Below, in pieces: positions 17,889 through 25,912 of a stretch of 64,000 bases of DNA. Position 1 is the stretch's first letter; every line of letters begins with the position of its first letter. A program made the translations under genes and the position numbers. Location: assembly GCF_900129855.1 (NCBI RefSeq), contig NZ_LT670819.1:4464001-4528000 (forward strand). The letters are read 5' to 3'. The DNA is from Streptomyces sp. 3214.6 (GTDB lineage Bacteria > Actinomycetota > Actinomycetes > Streptomycetales > Streptomycetaceae). A model generated the notes under the pieces. It saw only the letters and a program-made list of their open reading frames with translations, was not told where the DNA came from and made no database searches.

Positions 17889-18285
17889 GGGGCACAGGGG
17901 ACGGGCCCGGCGGCGCCGGCGGCACCGCGTCCGCCGGGCCCGCCCGCGCCCTGACCTCGGCCGCGAACAGTCCCCGTCCCGACGCCGCCGTCACGTCCGA
18001 GATCTCGCCGACGACGGCGCACCGCACCAGTCGCGCGCCCTGTGCCCGGGCCACCCGGTCCGCCCGGGCACAGGCCTGCTCGACGCCGTCCGGCCAGTGG
18101 TCGGCTGCCGCGAGCGCCGCGAGGTCGGCGCCGCCCGCGGCCCGGTGCCGGGCCACCACGGCCTGGCCGAGGGCGAGCACGGCCCCGAACACCACACACA
18201 GCACGGCGATCGCACCGACGCTCCACACGCTGGCGGAGCCGCGGTCCCCACGCCCACGGCGCCCGCGACGGCCACGGCCCTTCAT
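17800..18285 (-). CDS. TadG/Rv3654c-like pilus-assembly protein
   Basis: Last gene of the tad operon, 161 residues. After a basic Arg/Gly/Lys start comes G-SASVWSVGAIAVLCVVFGAVLALG, a single N-terminal membrane helix. The soluble part has AGGADLAALAAADHWPDGVEQACARA and a CAVV motif, as in the Rv3654c/helicase-secretion-neighbourhood family. The tail is Pro/Ser-rich. Residue +5 after the conserved Gly is Trp, not the Glu needed by prepilin peptidase, so this member is probably not processed. It overlaps the TadE-like gene by 4 bp (ATGA) and the convergent helicase gene by 89 bp. Confidence 0.82.
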   Translation of the reverse strand: MKGRGRRGRRGRGDRGSASVWSVGAIAVLCVVFGAVLALGQAVVARHRAAGGADLAALAAADHWPDGVEQACARADRVARAQGARLVRCAVVGEISDVTAASGRGLFAAEVRARAGPADAVPPAPPGPSPVPPTAPGSPVSLSPHVPPSRPSPREPPAAVP

Positions 18286-18704
18286 GACCCCGTCTCCGCG
18301 CCCGGCGCCGCTCCCACGGCCTCCTCCGCCGCCGCCACGGCCTCTTCCCGCACCTCGAAGGGCAGCATCCCTCGCAGCACCGGCGGCTTCGCCACGACCA
18401 CCACGCGGACCTGGTCGCCCTCGCGGCCGACCGTCACCTGAGCCCCGCGCGGCGCCGTCTCACGGGTCACCTTCAGGACCACGTCGGCGGGGTCCTGCCG
18501 GGCCGCCGCCCGAGCGCCGGTCCTGGCCGCGTCCACACACTGGATCTGAACGGCCATCGCGAGCAGCCCCCACACCAGCGCCAGCGCGAACGCCGCCAGC
18601 ACCGGCAGCGCGACGGCCGACTCCGCCGTCACGAACCCCCGGTCCCCGCCGAACGCCCGTCGGCCCGCGCGCCGGGGCTCTGGCCGAGGCTCACGCGCCC
18701 GCAC
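18282..18704 (-). CDS. TadE-like pseudopilin
   Basis: A 140-residue protein with RRAFGGDRGFVTAESAVALPVLAAFALALVWG at the N-terminus in order: basic head, G|FVTAES cleavage site with Glu at +5, and a hydrophobic helix. This is the TadE arrangement. The rest is a short soluble domain (CVDAARTGARAAARQDPADVV) typical of TadE family members in actinobacteria. It overlaps the pilin gene upstream by 14 bp and the TadG-like gene downstream by 4 bp, implying translational coupling. Role: minor pilin or assembly factor of the Flp pilus. Confidence 0.87.
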   Translation of the reverse strand: MRAREPRPEPRRAGRRAFGGDRGFVTAESAVALPVLAAFALALVWGLLAMAVQIQCVDAARTGARAAARQDPADVVLKVTRETAPRGAQVTVGREGDQVRVVVVAKPPVLRGMLPFEVREEAVAAAEEAVGAAPGAETGS

Positions 18705-18900
18705 TGAGCGCCCGTTTCACGATGTCCTGGAGCTGGGCGTCGACCGCGTCGCTCGTCACCACCTGGTAGAGGAGCACCGCGAATCCCACGGCCGCCACGA
18801 TCCCCATCGCGTACTCGGACGTCACCATCCCCGCGTCCTTGCGCGTCGCACGCGCCCTGCACACCAGGGCGCACATCCGCGCCCGCATTGCCTTGTACAT
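18691..18900 (-). CDS. Flp-type pilin (DUF4244)
   Basis: A 69-residue protein with the prepilin pattern DAG|MVTSEYAMGIVAAVGF: Gly before the cut, Glu at +5 and Tyr at +6, followed by a 20-residue hydrophobic helix and a short amphipathic end (LQDIVKRALSAGA). It is the most likely major pilin of this tad system. It is separated from tadC by 263 bp filled with tandem repeats, which may set its expression apart from the assembly genes. No prepilin peptidase (TadV) gene is in the window. Confidence 0.88.
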   Translation of the reverse strand: MYKAMRARMCALVCRARATRKDAGMVTSEYAMGIVAAVGFAVLLYQVVTSDAVDAQLQDIVKRALSAGA

Positions 18901-18921
18901 CTCAACCCCCGTGAGGTTCAG

Positions 18922-19038
18922 TCGTGTTGGTCTGTCGTGTTGGTCTGTCGTGTCGGTCTGTCGTGTCGGTCTGTCGTGTCGGTCTGTCGTGTCGGTCTGT
19001 CGTGTCGGTCTGTCGTGTCGGTCTGTCGTGTTGATCCG
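18922..19038. repeat. 13-bp tandem repeat upstream of the pilin gene
   Basis: Eight units of TCGTGTCGGTCTG (the first two read TCGTGTTGGTCTG) run without gaps from 18922 to 19025; a degenerate ninth follows to 19038. They begin 21 bp from the pilin start codon, in its leader. Confidence 0.95.
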
Positions 19039-19060
19039 TTGCGTTGATCTGCGTCTCGCG

Positions 19061-19128
19061 CCGCTGCTGTCCCCGCGTCACTGCTGTTCTCGCGTCACTG
19101 CTGTTCTCGCGTTACTGCTGTTCTCGCG
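19061..19128. repeat. 17-bp tandem repeat between tadC and the pilin gene
   Basis: Four 17-bp units (CCGCTGCTGTCCCCGCG, then TCACTGCTGTTCTCGCG twice, then TTACTGCTGTTCTCGCG). Separate in sequence and period from the adjacent 13-bp array. Confidence 0.92.
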
Positions 19129-19163
19129 TTACTCCCGTTTCGGCGTTCGCCGGTATCGCGCCG

Positions 19164-19973
19164 TCATCGCCCACCCCCTTCCAGAACGCCGCCCGCGAGC
19201 CCGATCACGATGGGCAGCACGCCGATCGTGATGAAAGCGGGCAGAAAGCACAGGCCCACCGGCGCGGTGACCATGACGGCCGCCCGGCGCGCCCGCGCCG
19301 TCGCGGCACGCGCCCACTCGGCGCGGGTGTCGGCGGCGAGTCGCGCGACGGGTCCGGCCGCCGGCAGCCCCGACACATCGGCCCGCTCCAGCAACCGGGC
19401 CAGGGCCGCCGAGCCCGGCAGCGAGGCCAGTCGCCGCCACGCTGTGCCCGGTTCACCGCCCAGCCGTACCTCTGCGGCACCCTTCGCCAGTCCCTCCCCT
19501 ACGGGACCGCCCAGAGCCTCGCCCACGGCCTGCGCCGCGATGACCGGACCGGCGCCGGCCGCGATGCATGCGGCCAGCAGGTCGGCGGCGAGCGGGAGTT
19601 GCCGCGCGGCGAGCCTGGCGTCGGCCTCGCTCACCGCCCCCGCCGCCTGTTGCCGGCGACGCCAGCGGCCGAGCCCCACCGCGCCGATCAGCCCGAGCAG
19701 GAGACCGGCGACACCGCCGACCACCACCCATCCGGCGCCCACCACCGACACCTCGGGAAGCCATCGCCGTACGGCCTCCCGCACGGGCGAGGTCCGGACC
19801 TCCGCCGCCGTCTCCGCGGCCAGCAGCTCGGCCAGGCGCCGCCGTGCCCTGCGTTCGCGTCGCACGGTCTCCAGCCACCGCCCCAGCCACCAGAGGACCG
19901 CCGCGATCCCCACGGCCGCCCCCAGCCTGTGGACAACTTCCGCACTCATGCCACCTCCGTCCATGTCACCCAT
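19164..19973 (-). CDS. Type II secretion F-family protein, TadC-like
   Basis: Inner-membrane platform protein of the Flp pilus, 269 residues. Helices lie near residues 14-30, 75-100 and 225-265, with the cytoplasmic GspF domain between (RQLPLAADLLAACIAAGAGPVIAAQAVGEALGG in the conserved helical core). It follows tadB with a 46-bp gap. The ATG at 19973 gives the longest form; the ATG at 19949 (MSAEVVH) has GGAGGT directly upstream but only 3 nt away. TadC proteins pair with TadB in the platform. Confidence 0.87.
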   Translation of the reverse strand: MGDMDGGGMSAEVVHRLGAAVGIAAVLWWLGRWLETVRRERRARRRLAELLAAETAAEVRTSPVREAVRRWLPEVSVVGAGWVVVGGVAGLLLGLIGAVGLGRWRRRQQAAGAVSEADARLAARQLPLAADLLAACIAAGAGPVIAAQAVGEALGGPVGEGLAKGAAEVRLGGEPGTAWRRLASLPGSAALARLLERADVSGLPAAGPVARLAADTRAEWARAATARARRAAVMVTAPVGLCFLPAFITIGVLPIVIGLAGGVLEGGGR

Positions 19974-20019
19974 CCGTCATCGCCGCCGTCCACGCCGTCC
20001 ACGCCGTCCGCCCGCCCCG

Positions 20020-20889
20020 TCACGTCGCCTCCGCGGTGCGTACGATCCGCAGCGCCCACCACATCCCCGCGGCCTCCAGCACACCGCCGACGAGCAGGCA
20101 GCCCAGCCCCGCTCCGGTGTGCAGCAGGACGCGCAGCGGATCGGCGCCGAGCGCGGCCCCCAGCAGGAGGCCCAGGACCGGCAGGCCGGCGAGCATCACC
20201 ACCGTGGCCCGCGGGCCCGCCAACTGAGCGCGCAGATCGGCCCGTTGGTCGCGTTCCGCACGCAGCGCCTCTTCGAGACGGTCGAGTCCGGCCGCCAGGC
20301 CCGCGCCCTGGTCCACGGCCACCCGCCAGCAAGCGGCGAGCCCCAACAGCCCGTCGGCCCCCGGTTGCCGGGCAGCGACGGAGAGAGCCTTGGGTACGTC
20401 CCCACCGAACCGCGCCGCCGCCAGCACCGGCGCCTGCGCCGCGCCCAGCCCTCCGGAGTCCCGCGCGGCCCGCTGCAACGCCTCCCCGGGCTGCCGGCCG
20501 GCGAGCACCTCCCCGGCCAGTGCCGCACACAGCGCGATCACCGCGTCTCCTCGGCTCTCTCCGGCCCGTCGTTCCTGGGCGGCCCGCCGCGCCCGGCGCA
20601 GCAGCGGGACCCCGGCCGCCCCCGCGAGGACCGGCAGCACCGAGCCGCCCAGCACCGCCAGGACCAGTCCGGCCACCGGCGCCCACCACTCCGGCCGCCA
20701 CCGTCCCCGGAGCCTGAGCAGTTCGCCGGTCAGGCACCGCCACGACGGGGGACCGCTGCCGACCACCCCGCCTCCGGCCAGCAGCAGCTGCGCCCGCCTG
20801 GCCCCCGAGTAGGGTCCGCCCAGCAGCCAGGCCGCCGCCCCGGCACAGGCCACCGCCGCGGCCATCGGCACCTCACTCATCCCACTCAC
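20020..20889 (-). CDS. Type II secretion F-family protein, TadB-like
   Basis: Second platform protein of the Flp pilus, 289 residues, with N-terminal helices (AAAVACAGAAAWLLGG, WAPVAGLVLAVLGGSVLPVLAGAAG), a cytoplasmic GspF core (RAGESRGDAVIALCAALAGEVLAGRQPGEAL) and two C-terminal helices. The start overlaps the tadA stop region by 17 bp. ATG at 20880 (MSEVPMAA) is an equally good start. Arg-rich stretches between helices mark the cytoplasmic side. Confidence 0.87.
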   Translation of the reverse strand: MSGMSEVPMAAAVACAGAAAWLLGGPYSGARRAQLLLAGGGVVGSGPPSWRCLTGELLRLRGRWRPEWWAPVAGLVLAVLGGSVLPVLAGAAGVPLLRRARRAAQERRAGESRGDAVIALCAALAGEVLAGRQPGEALQRAARDSGGLGAAQAPVLAAARFGGDVPKALSVAARQPGADGLLGLAACWRVAVDQGAGLAAGLDRLEEALRAERDQRADLRAQLAGPRATVVMLAGLPVLGLLLGAALGADPLRVLLHTGAGLGCLLVGGVLEAAGMWWALRIVRTAEAT

Positions 20890-22081
20890 CCGTGCCTTCG
20901 TCGTTCTCGTCGCTCAGCAGCTCCCGCAGCCGCTCCCAGCCCCGTTCGCGGGCGAAGGCGTCCGCCCGCCACCGCAGGGCCGGTACGGTCCGCACGAGCC
21001 CTGACGGGTCCCGTTCCAACACGTGCACCTCGGCGATCCGCCGCCGCCCGGCCGGGTCGCGTACGAGGTGCAGGACCACCGACAGGGCGGCCGCCAACTG
21101 GCTGTGTAGCGCCGCCCGGTCGAGCCCGGCCGCCGTGCCGAGCGCCTCCAGCCGGGCGGGGACGTCCGCGGCGGCGTTGGCGTGGACCGTGCCGCAGCCG
21201 CCCTCATGGCCCGTGTTGAGCGCGGCCAGCAGGTGGACGACCTCCGGCCCGCGCACCTCGCCCACGACGAGCCGATCGGGCCGCATCCGCAGGGCCTGCC
21301 GCACCAGGTCCTCGAGCGTGACGAGCCCCGCTCCCTCCTGGTTGGCGGGTCTGGTCTCCAGGCGGACGACGTGCGGATGATCCGGGCGCAGCTCCGCCGA
21401 GTCCTCCGCGAGCACGATCCGCTCCCCCGGCCCGACCATGCCGAGCAGCGCGCTCAGCAGGGTTGTCTTGCCGCTGCCGGTGCCGCCGCTGACCAGGAAG
21501 GACAGCCGTGCCCGCACCAGGGCCCGCAACACCCGGTCGCCGCCCGGCGGAACGGTGCCAGCGGCCACCAGTTCGTCGAGCGTGAACGCGCGCGGCCGTA
21601 CGACGCGCAGTGCCAGGCAGGTGCAGCCGACGGCGACCGGGGGCAGCACGGCGTGCAGTCGTGTCCCGTCGGGCAGCCTGGCGTCGGCCCAGGGCCGGGC
21701 GTCGTCCAGGCGCCGTCCGGCCACGGCGGCCAGGCGCTGTGCGAGGCGTCGTACGGCCGCGGCGTCGGGGAAGGAGACGCCGGTCAGTTCCAGGCCGCCG
21801 CCCCGGTCGACCCAGACCCGATCCGGGGCCGACACCAGCACGTCGGTCACCCGGGGGTCGGTGAGCAGCGGCTCGAGGGGCCCGCTGCCGATCAGTTCGG
21901 AGCGCAGTTGCTCGGCCGCTCCGAGGACTTCCGCGTCGCCGAGGACCCGCCCCTGTTCGCGCAGCGCCTGGGCCACGCGCGCGGGTGTCGGCTCTGCCCC
22001 GCTCTCGGCGAGCCACTGCCGTACGCCGTCGAGCAGGGTCCCGGACGCCCGGATGCGTTCAAGCCCGAGCGGGGTGTTCAT
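20873..22081 (-). CDS. TadA/CpaF secretion ATPase
   Basis: Motor ATPase of the Flp pilus, 402 residues. Walker A GGTGSGKTTLLSALLG is at about residue 198; the Asp box reads IVLAEDSAELRPDHPHVV; Walker B is RPDRLVVGEVRGPEVV, and the His box is NTGHEGGCGTVHAN. The N-terminal all-alpha/beta domain (LTDPRVTDVLVSAPDRVWVDR) is typical of the family. It overlaps the Ssd gene by 4 bp and tadB by 17 bp, so the operon is tightly coupled. Confidence 0.95.
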   Translation of the reverse strand: MNTPLGLERIRASGTLLDGVRQWLAESGAEPTPARVAQALREQGRVLGDAEVLGAAEQLRSELIGSGPLEPLLTDPRVTDVLVSAPDRVWVDRGGGLELTGVSFPDAAAVRRLAQRLAAVAGRRLDDARPWADARLPDGTRLHAVLPPVAVGCTCLALRVVRPRAFTLDELVAAGTVPPGGDRVLRALVRARLSFLVSGGTGSGKTTLLSALLGMVGPGERIVLAEDSAELRPDHPHVVRLETRPANQEGAGLVTLEDLVRQALRMRPDRLVVGEVRGPEVVHLLAALNTGHEGGCGTVHANAAADVPARLEALGTAAGLDRAALHSQLAAALSVVLHLVRDPAGRRRIAEVHVLERDPSGLVRTVPALRWRADAFARERGWERLRELLSDENDEGTGEWDE

Positions 22082-23181
22082 GAGCCACCCGCCTCGGTCA
22101 GCGCGCGCTCCCAGAACTCCTTGCAGAAGCGGGCGAGGGGCCCGCGTGCGCTCGCGCCCGGCGGTGCCTTGCCGCCGTCCGGGCGCAGCAGTGCCGACTC
22201 GACGGGCACCTCACCGGCCAGTGGCAGTCCGAGCAGCCGGGCCACCTCACTGTCGTCGAGGCCGGGCGCGTAGGGGCCGCGCACCGCCACCCGCAGGTCG
22301 CGCAGGACCATGCCGACGGCGGAGGCCACGCGTCCACCCGCCGCGACGGCGCGCAGTTCGGCGGGGACCACCAGGAGCCCGAGGTCGAGTTGGGCCAGGA
22401 CCTCGGCGACTGCGTCGTCGACGCGGCGCGGCAGGTCGACGACGACGGTGCCGCCCCTGCGCCGGGCCGCCGCGAGCACCGCGCGCACGGCCTGGGGCGC
22501 GATGGCGACACAGTCGCCCCGGTCCCAGCTCAGCACCCGCAGCGAGTGCAGGCTCGGCAGGGACTCCTCTAGAGCGCCGCCGCCGACCCGGCCGCGCGAG
22601 GCCGCGAACGCGGGCCAGCGCAGGCCTTCCGCGCTTTCGCCGCCGAGGAGTACGTCGAGTCCGCCGCCCAGTGGATCGGCGTCCACCAGGAGGCTGCGCA
22701 GCCCCTCGCGCGCGGAGGTGACGGCGAGGGCGCACGCGAGCGTGGACGCTCCGGCGCCGCCGCGGCCGCCGATGACGCCAACGGTGAGCGCGGGCCTGCC
22801 GACTCCTTCGGCGACGTCGGCGATGCGGTCGACCAGCCATTGTTCGCCGTCGGGGAGCATCAGGACGTGGTCGGCGCCGATCTCCACGGCGCGCTGCCAC
22901 ACCCCGGAGTCGTCCTGGTCGCGTCCGACGAGGACCACTCCTCGTCTGCGGGCGGCCCCGCGCACCCGGCGTGCCGCGTCGTCGCCGACGAGGATGAGCG
23001 GCGCGGACTCCCAGCCGCCCCGCTGGTGCGGCACCGAGTGGTGCACCTCGGGTGTGGCACCGGCCGCGGCGCACAGGCGCAGCAGGTCGTCGAGGAGTTC
23101 CGCGTCCTCCGTGACGATCAGTGGCTTGCCCGGCCGGCCTCCGGCGGTGGGCGGCGGGTCGTGTGTGACGGCTCCGGTCAC
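22078..23181 (-). CDS. ssd: Septum-site-determining-like / CpaE-like ATPase
   Basis: A 367-residue protein with an N-terminal receiver-like segment (PLIVTEDAELLDDLLRLC) and a MinD/ParA-type domain whose P-loop region reads GVIGGRGGAGASTLACALA near residue 145. The signature Lys and the GKT/GKS of active MinD are replaced (GGAGAST), as in Mycobacterium Ssd (Rv3660c). VDADPLGGGLDVLLGG follows. It is the first gene of the tad operon, in the place of CpaE/TadZ, which positions pili at the pole. I choose GTG 23181 because AAGGGGG lies 9 nt upstream; longer forms start inside that ribosome site or further up. Confidence 0.88.
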   Translation of the reverse strand: MTGAVTHDPPPTAGGRPGKPLIVTEDAELLDDLLRLCAAAGATPEVHHSVPHQRGGWESAPLILVGDDAARRVRGAARRRGVVLVGRDQDDSGVWQRAVEIGADHVLMLPDGEQWLVDRIADVAEGVGRPALTVGVIGGRGGAGASTLACALAVTSAREGLRSLLVDADPLGGGLDVLLGGESAEGLRWPAFAASRGRVGGGALEESLPSLHSLRVLSWDRGDCVAIAPQAVRAVLAAARRRGGTVVVDLPRRVDDAVAEVLAQLDLGLLVVPAELRAVAAGGRVASAVGMVLRDLRVAVRGPYAPGLDDSEVARLLGLPLAGEVPVESALLRPDGGKAPPGASARGPLARFCKEFWERALTEAGGS

Positions 23182-23761
23182 GATTTCCATCCCCCTTCGC
23201 TGCGGGTCGCGCAGTCCCTGCGGCCCCGCGATTCCCAAACGTGTGAAGAACCGCATCCGGTCTCCATATGAACGGCCGGCAGAAACCGACCGCACACGTC
23301 CGGCAAACGGAACCGGTCATGTGAAGTCGGCACGAGCGGACGTGTCGGAATCACGGTGCAGCGAACCCGGAAATCGTGTGGATCTTGGTGGAAAACTGTG
23401 GATGAGTGGGCTGTTGTGAATATCGCCATCACCCACACCGGTGAGCCCTGCATCAGCCTGTGTACAACTCCCACAGAGCAGCCCGACGACTACGCACAGT
23501 GAAGATAGGCGGGCATGCGAAAGAGGCGGCCGGAGCCGCCTCGGTGCGGCGCCACGACCGCATACAGAAGGAGAAAACCCACCCGGACATGCGACGACCC
23601 CCGCCGGGGGGGAGAGCGGGGGTCGTCTCCACGGCCGACTCGGGGGGGGAGGAGCCGGACCGGGTTAGCACGGTCGCGAACGATCCGTGACTTCCATGGT
23701 GTACCCGAGAGCCCTCTCAGGCAAACCCACACGCCCACCTTACGCCGAATGGGCTGCCCCT
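23182..23761. other. Large intergenic region between the tad operon and the HAD gene
   Basis: 580 bp without a convincing gene. It contains two hairpins: GAGGCGGC-CGGA-GCCGCCTC (23524-23543) and ACGACCCCCGC / GCGGGGGTCGT (23594-23604 with 23616-23626). The tad promoter must lie in the left part. TATGCT at 23760-23765 may be a -10 box for the HAD gene. Confidence 0.5.
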
Positions 23762-24601
23762 ATGCTCTTGCTTGTGGAAAACCACTCCTTGCCTCGCACA
23801 GCTGCCTTCTTTGACCTGGACAAGACGGTCATTGCGAAGTCGAGCACGCTCACCTTCAGCAAGTCGTTCTACCAAGGCGGCCTGATCAACCGCAGGGCCG
23901 CCTTGCGGACCGCATATGCCCAGTTCGTCTTCCTCGTGGGCGGTATGGACCATGACCAGATGGAGCGGACCCGCGAGTACTTGTCCGCCCTCGTGCGCGG
24001 CTGGAACGTCCAGCAGGTGAAGGAGATCGTCGCCGAGACCCTTCACGACCTGATCGACCCGCTCATCTACGACGAGGCGGCCTCCCTGATCGAGGAGCAC
24101 CACACCGCCGGCCGTGACGTCGTCATCGTGTCCACGTCCGGCGCCGAGGTGGTCGAGCCGATCGGCGAACTGCTGGGCGCGGACCGCGTGGTCGCCACCC
24201 GGATGGTCGTGGGCGAGGACGGCTGTTTCACCGGCGAGGTGGAGTACTACGCCTACGGGCCGACGAAGGCGGAGGCGGTCAAGGGGCTGGCGGAGTCCGA
24301 GGGATACGACCTCTCACGCTGCTACGCGTACAGCGACTCGGCGACGGACCTGCCCATGCTGCAGGCCGTGGGGCACCCGCACGCGGTGAACCCGGACCGG
24401 GCCCTGCGCCGCGAGGCCGTCGCGCGTGGCTGGCCGATTCTCGACTTCCACCGGCCGGTGCGCCTCAAGCAGCGCATCCCCAGGTTCTCCGTACCGCCCC
24501 GCCCCGCGCTCGTCGCGGCCGCGGCCATAGGCGCGGCGGCGGCCACCGCGGGTCTCGTCTGGTACGCCAGCCGGCGTCGAGCGGCAACGCTGCCCGTTTA
24601 A
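23762..24601 (+). CDS. HAD-IB family hydrolase (SerB/CicA-like phosphatase)
   Basis: A 279-residue phosphatase. Motif I is AAFFDLDKTVIAKSS (nucleophile Asp and the second Asp in DLD), motif II is VIVSTSGAEVVEPI, motif III Lys is in GPTKAEAVKGLA, and motif IV is YAYSDSATDLPML. This is the HAD-IB subfamily whose members dephosphorylate small phosphomonoesters such as phosphoserine. The C-terminus has a hydrophobic helix (PALVAAAAIGAAAATAGLVWYA) then RRR, so it is membrane-anchored by a tail. ATG 23762 gives MLLLVENHSLPR; GTG 23774 is also possible and would make the mRNA leaderless given TATGCT at 23760-23765. Substrate unknown. Confidence 0.9.
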   Translation: MLLLVENHSLPRTAAFFDLDKTVIAKSSTLTFSKSFYQGGLINRRAALRTAYAQFVFLVGGMDHDQMERTREYLSALVRGWNVQQVKEIVAETLHDLIDPLIYDEAASLIEEHHTAGRDVVIVSTSGAEVVEPIGELLGADRVVATRMVVGEDGCFTGEVEYYAYGPTKAEAVKGLAESEGYDLSRCYAYSDSATDLPMLQAVGHPHAVNPDRALRREAVARGWPILDFHRPVRLKQRIPRFSVPPRPALVAAAAIGAAAATAGLVWYASRRRAATLPV

Positions 24602-24986
24602 AACCCGTTTGGACGCAAAAGCAAAGAACTGGTGCCGCCACTTCCGCTTGTCCGGGTCCTGGAGTACAAAGGAGTTAACGGCCCGCGAGACCAAGGACAT
24701 CCGAGAGGATCACCTTAATAACGCATTTGGCCCCACGGACCGCGCATGACCACTGGGCACCCACGCGACGTCGACCCGTCGATTACGGGCCAGCCGCACC
24801 AGGTCACGGGCGAAGTTCCCGGCCTGATGGGCAACATATCGAGGACGCTTGGTAACCGGGTGAGCATGCCAGCGGCGGTACGAGGACTCGTACCGCCGCA
24901 ACCCTTTGTGAGGCCCCTGCGCGGGGGCCTTTCTCATGGCTTTGCGGTGGATTTTCCGTGACCGTGCTCAACGCGCGCGTGGAGTC
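24602..24986. other. Intergenic region with inverted repeat, possible small RNA
   Basis: 385 bp with no credible protein gene. A 13-bp perfect inverted repeat (GCGGCGGTACGAG, GA, CTCGTACCGCCGC) at 24872-24899 is followed 11 bp later by the terminator at 24911-24930. An AT-rich patch (TTAATAACGCAT, about 24715) could be promoter sequence. The layout suits a small RNA of about 200 nt on the plus strand, but this is inference. Confidence 0.4.
24911..24935 (+). terminator. Rho-independent-type terminator
   Basis: AGGCCCC (24911-24917) pairs with GGGGCCT (24924-24930) around TGCGCG, followed by TTCTC. It ends plus-strand transcripts from the HAD gene or a small RNA, and may also act on the convergent Fic-like gene. 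Confidence 0.75.
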
Positions 24987-25811
24987 CTATGCCGCCCCGC
25001 GTTGCAGTGCCTCGCAGACCGCCGTCGACTCGCGGGCGCCCAGCTCGACCGCCCTCCCGCAGTGCGTGATCCAGGCCGCCATGCCGTCCGGGGTACCGGA
25101 GACATAACCGTCGAGTGCGGCCAGATAGGCCGCCCGCCCCAGCTCCGCGTGCCCCACCTCGGCGGGGCAGACCGACTTGGGGTCGAGGCCGCTGCCGATG
25201 AGCACGATGCGCTCGGCGGCCCGCGCGACCAGGCCGTTGTGGGACGTGAAGGGGCGCAGGGCCAGCAGCTCGCCGTGCACGACGGCGGCCGTCACCAGGG
25301 CGGGAGCGGACCCTCCCGCGATGATCAGCTCGGACAGCCCTTCCAGGCGTCCGGCCAGCTCGGCAGCGCTGGGCAACGAAAGCTCGACCAGCGGCTCGTC
25401 GACCACCTCGCCGGACTGCCGCGGACGTCCGACCTCGTCATCGTTGCTCGCCGCGGCCACCAGGTGCAGCCGCGCCAGCACGCGCAGCGGCGACTGCCTC
25501 CAGATGGACAGCAGCTGGCCCGCCTCGGCGGTCAGCCGCAGAGCGGCGCCCATGACCCGCGCCTCGTCGTCGACGCCGAAGTCGGTGCGCCGGCGCACCT
25601 CTTCCAGCGCCCAGTCCGCCCCGGAGAGCGCCGCCGAGCCGCGGGCGCCGCGCAGGGCCGCCTCGGAGGTGATCTCGGTGCTGCGGCGGCGCATGACCCG
25701 GTGGCCGTAAACCCGGTCCACGGCCTTGCGCACGGACTCCACGGACTCGGCCACACCGGGCAACGAGCCCAGGGCCGCAAGCGGATCGGCGGACGCGCCT
25801 GTCGTACTCAT
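24987..25811 (-). CDS. Fic-like protein with degenerate active motif
   Basis: A 274-residue helical protein. Residues about 190-205 read LALRPFTSHNGLVARAAERIVL, which aligns with the Fic/DOC motif HPFxDGNGRxxR but lacks the catalytic His (Arg), the acidic residue (Ser) and the GxGR Arg (Leu). The upstream helix SELIIAGGSAPALVTAAVVHGELLAL also fits the Fic core. AMPylation activity is therefore doubtful; it may be a scaffold or a repurposed enzyme. Start ATG 25811 is chosen: it lies at the centre of a 20-bp palindrome and has TAATGT about 8 nt upstream, compatible with a leaderless mRNA. Divergent from the ATPase gene at 25913 with 101 bp between. Confidence 0.78.
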   Translation of the reverse strand: MSTTGASADPLAALGSLPGVAESVESVRKAVDRVYGHRVMRRRSTEITSEAALRGARGSAALSGADWALEEVRRRTDFGVDDEARVMGAALRLTAEAGQLLSIWRQSPLRVLARLHLVAAASNDDEVGRPRQSGEVVDEPLVELSLPSAAELAGRLEGLSELIIAGGSAPALVTAAVVHGELLALRPFTSHNGLVARAAERIVLIGSGLDPKSVCPAEVGHAELGRAAYLAALDGYVSGTPDGMAAWITHCGRAVELGARESTAVCEALQRGAA

Positions 25812-25820
25812 GAGTACGAC
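25801..25820. promoter_or_regulatory. 20-bp perfect palindrome across the Fic-like start codon
   Basis: GTCGTACTCATGAGTACGAC equals its own reverse complement and contains the ATG (read from the minus strand) at its centre. It could be an operator near the transcription start or a translational hairpin. Confidence 0.65.
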
Positions 25821-25912
25821 ATTACGCACCCCGGGCGCGCGCCCCACGAAGGAGTGGTCTTCTTCACGCCCGCCTGCCACATACAGCTATCACCCCACTA
25901 CCCTTGGTGAAC

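Noticed and set aside
18922..19128. Possible CRISPR array
   Set aside because: Direct tandem repeats without spacers.
24746..24961. Plus-strand frame of 71 codons
   Set aside because: It runs through the inverted repeat and the terminator, which indicates noncoding sequence.
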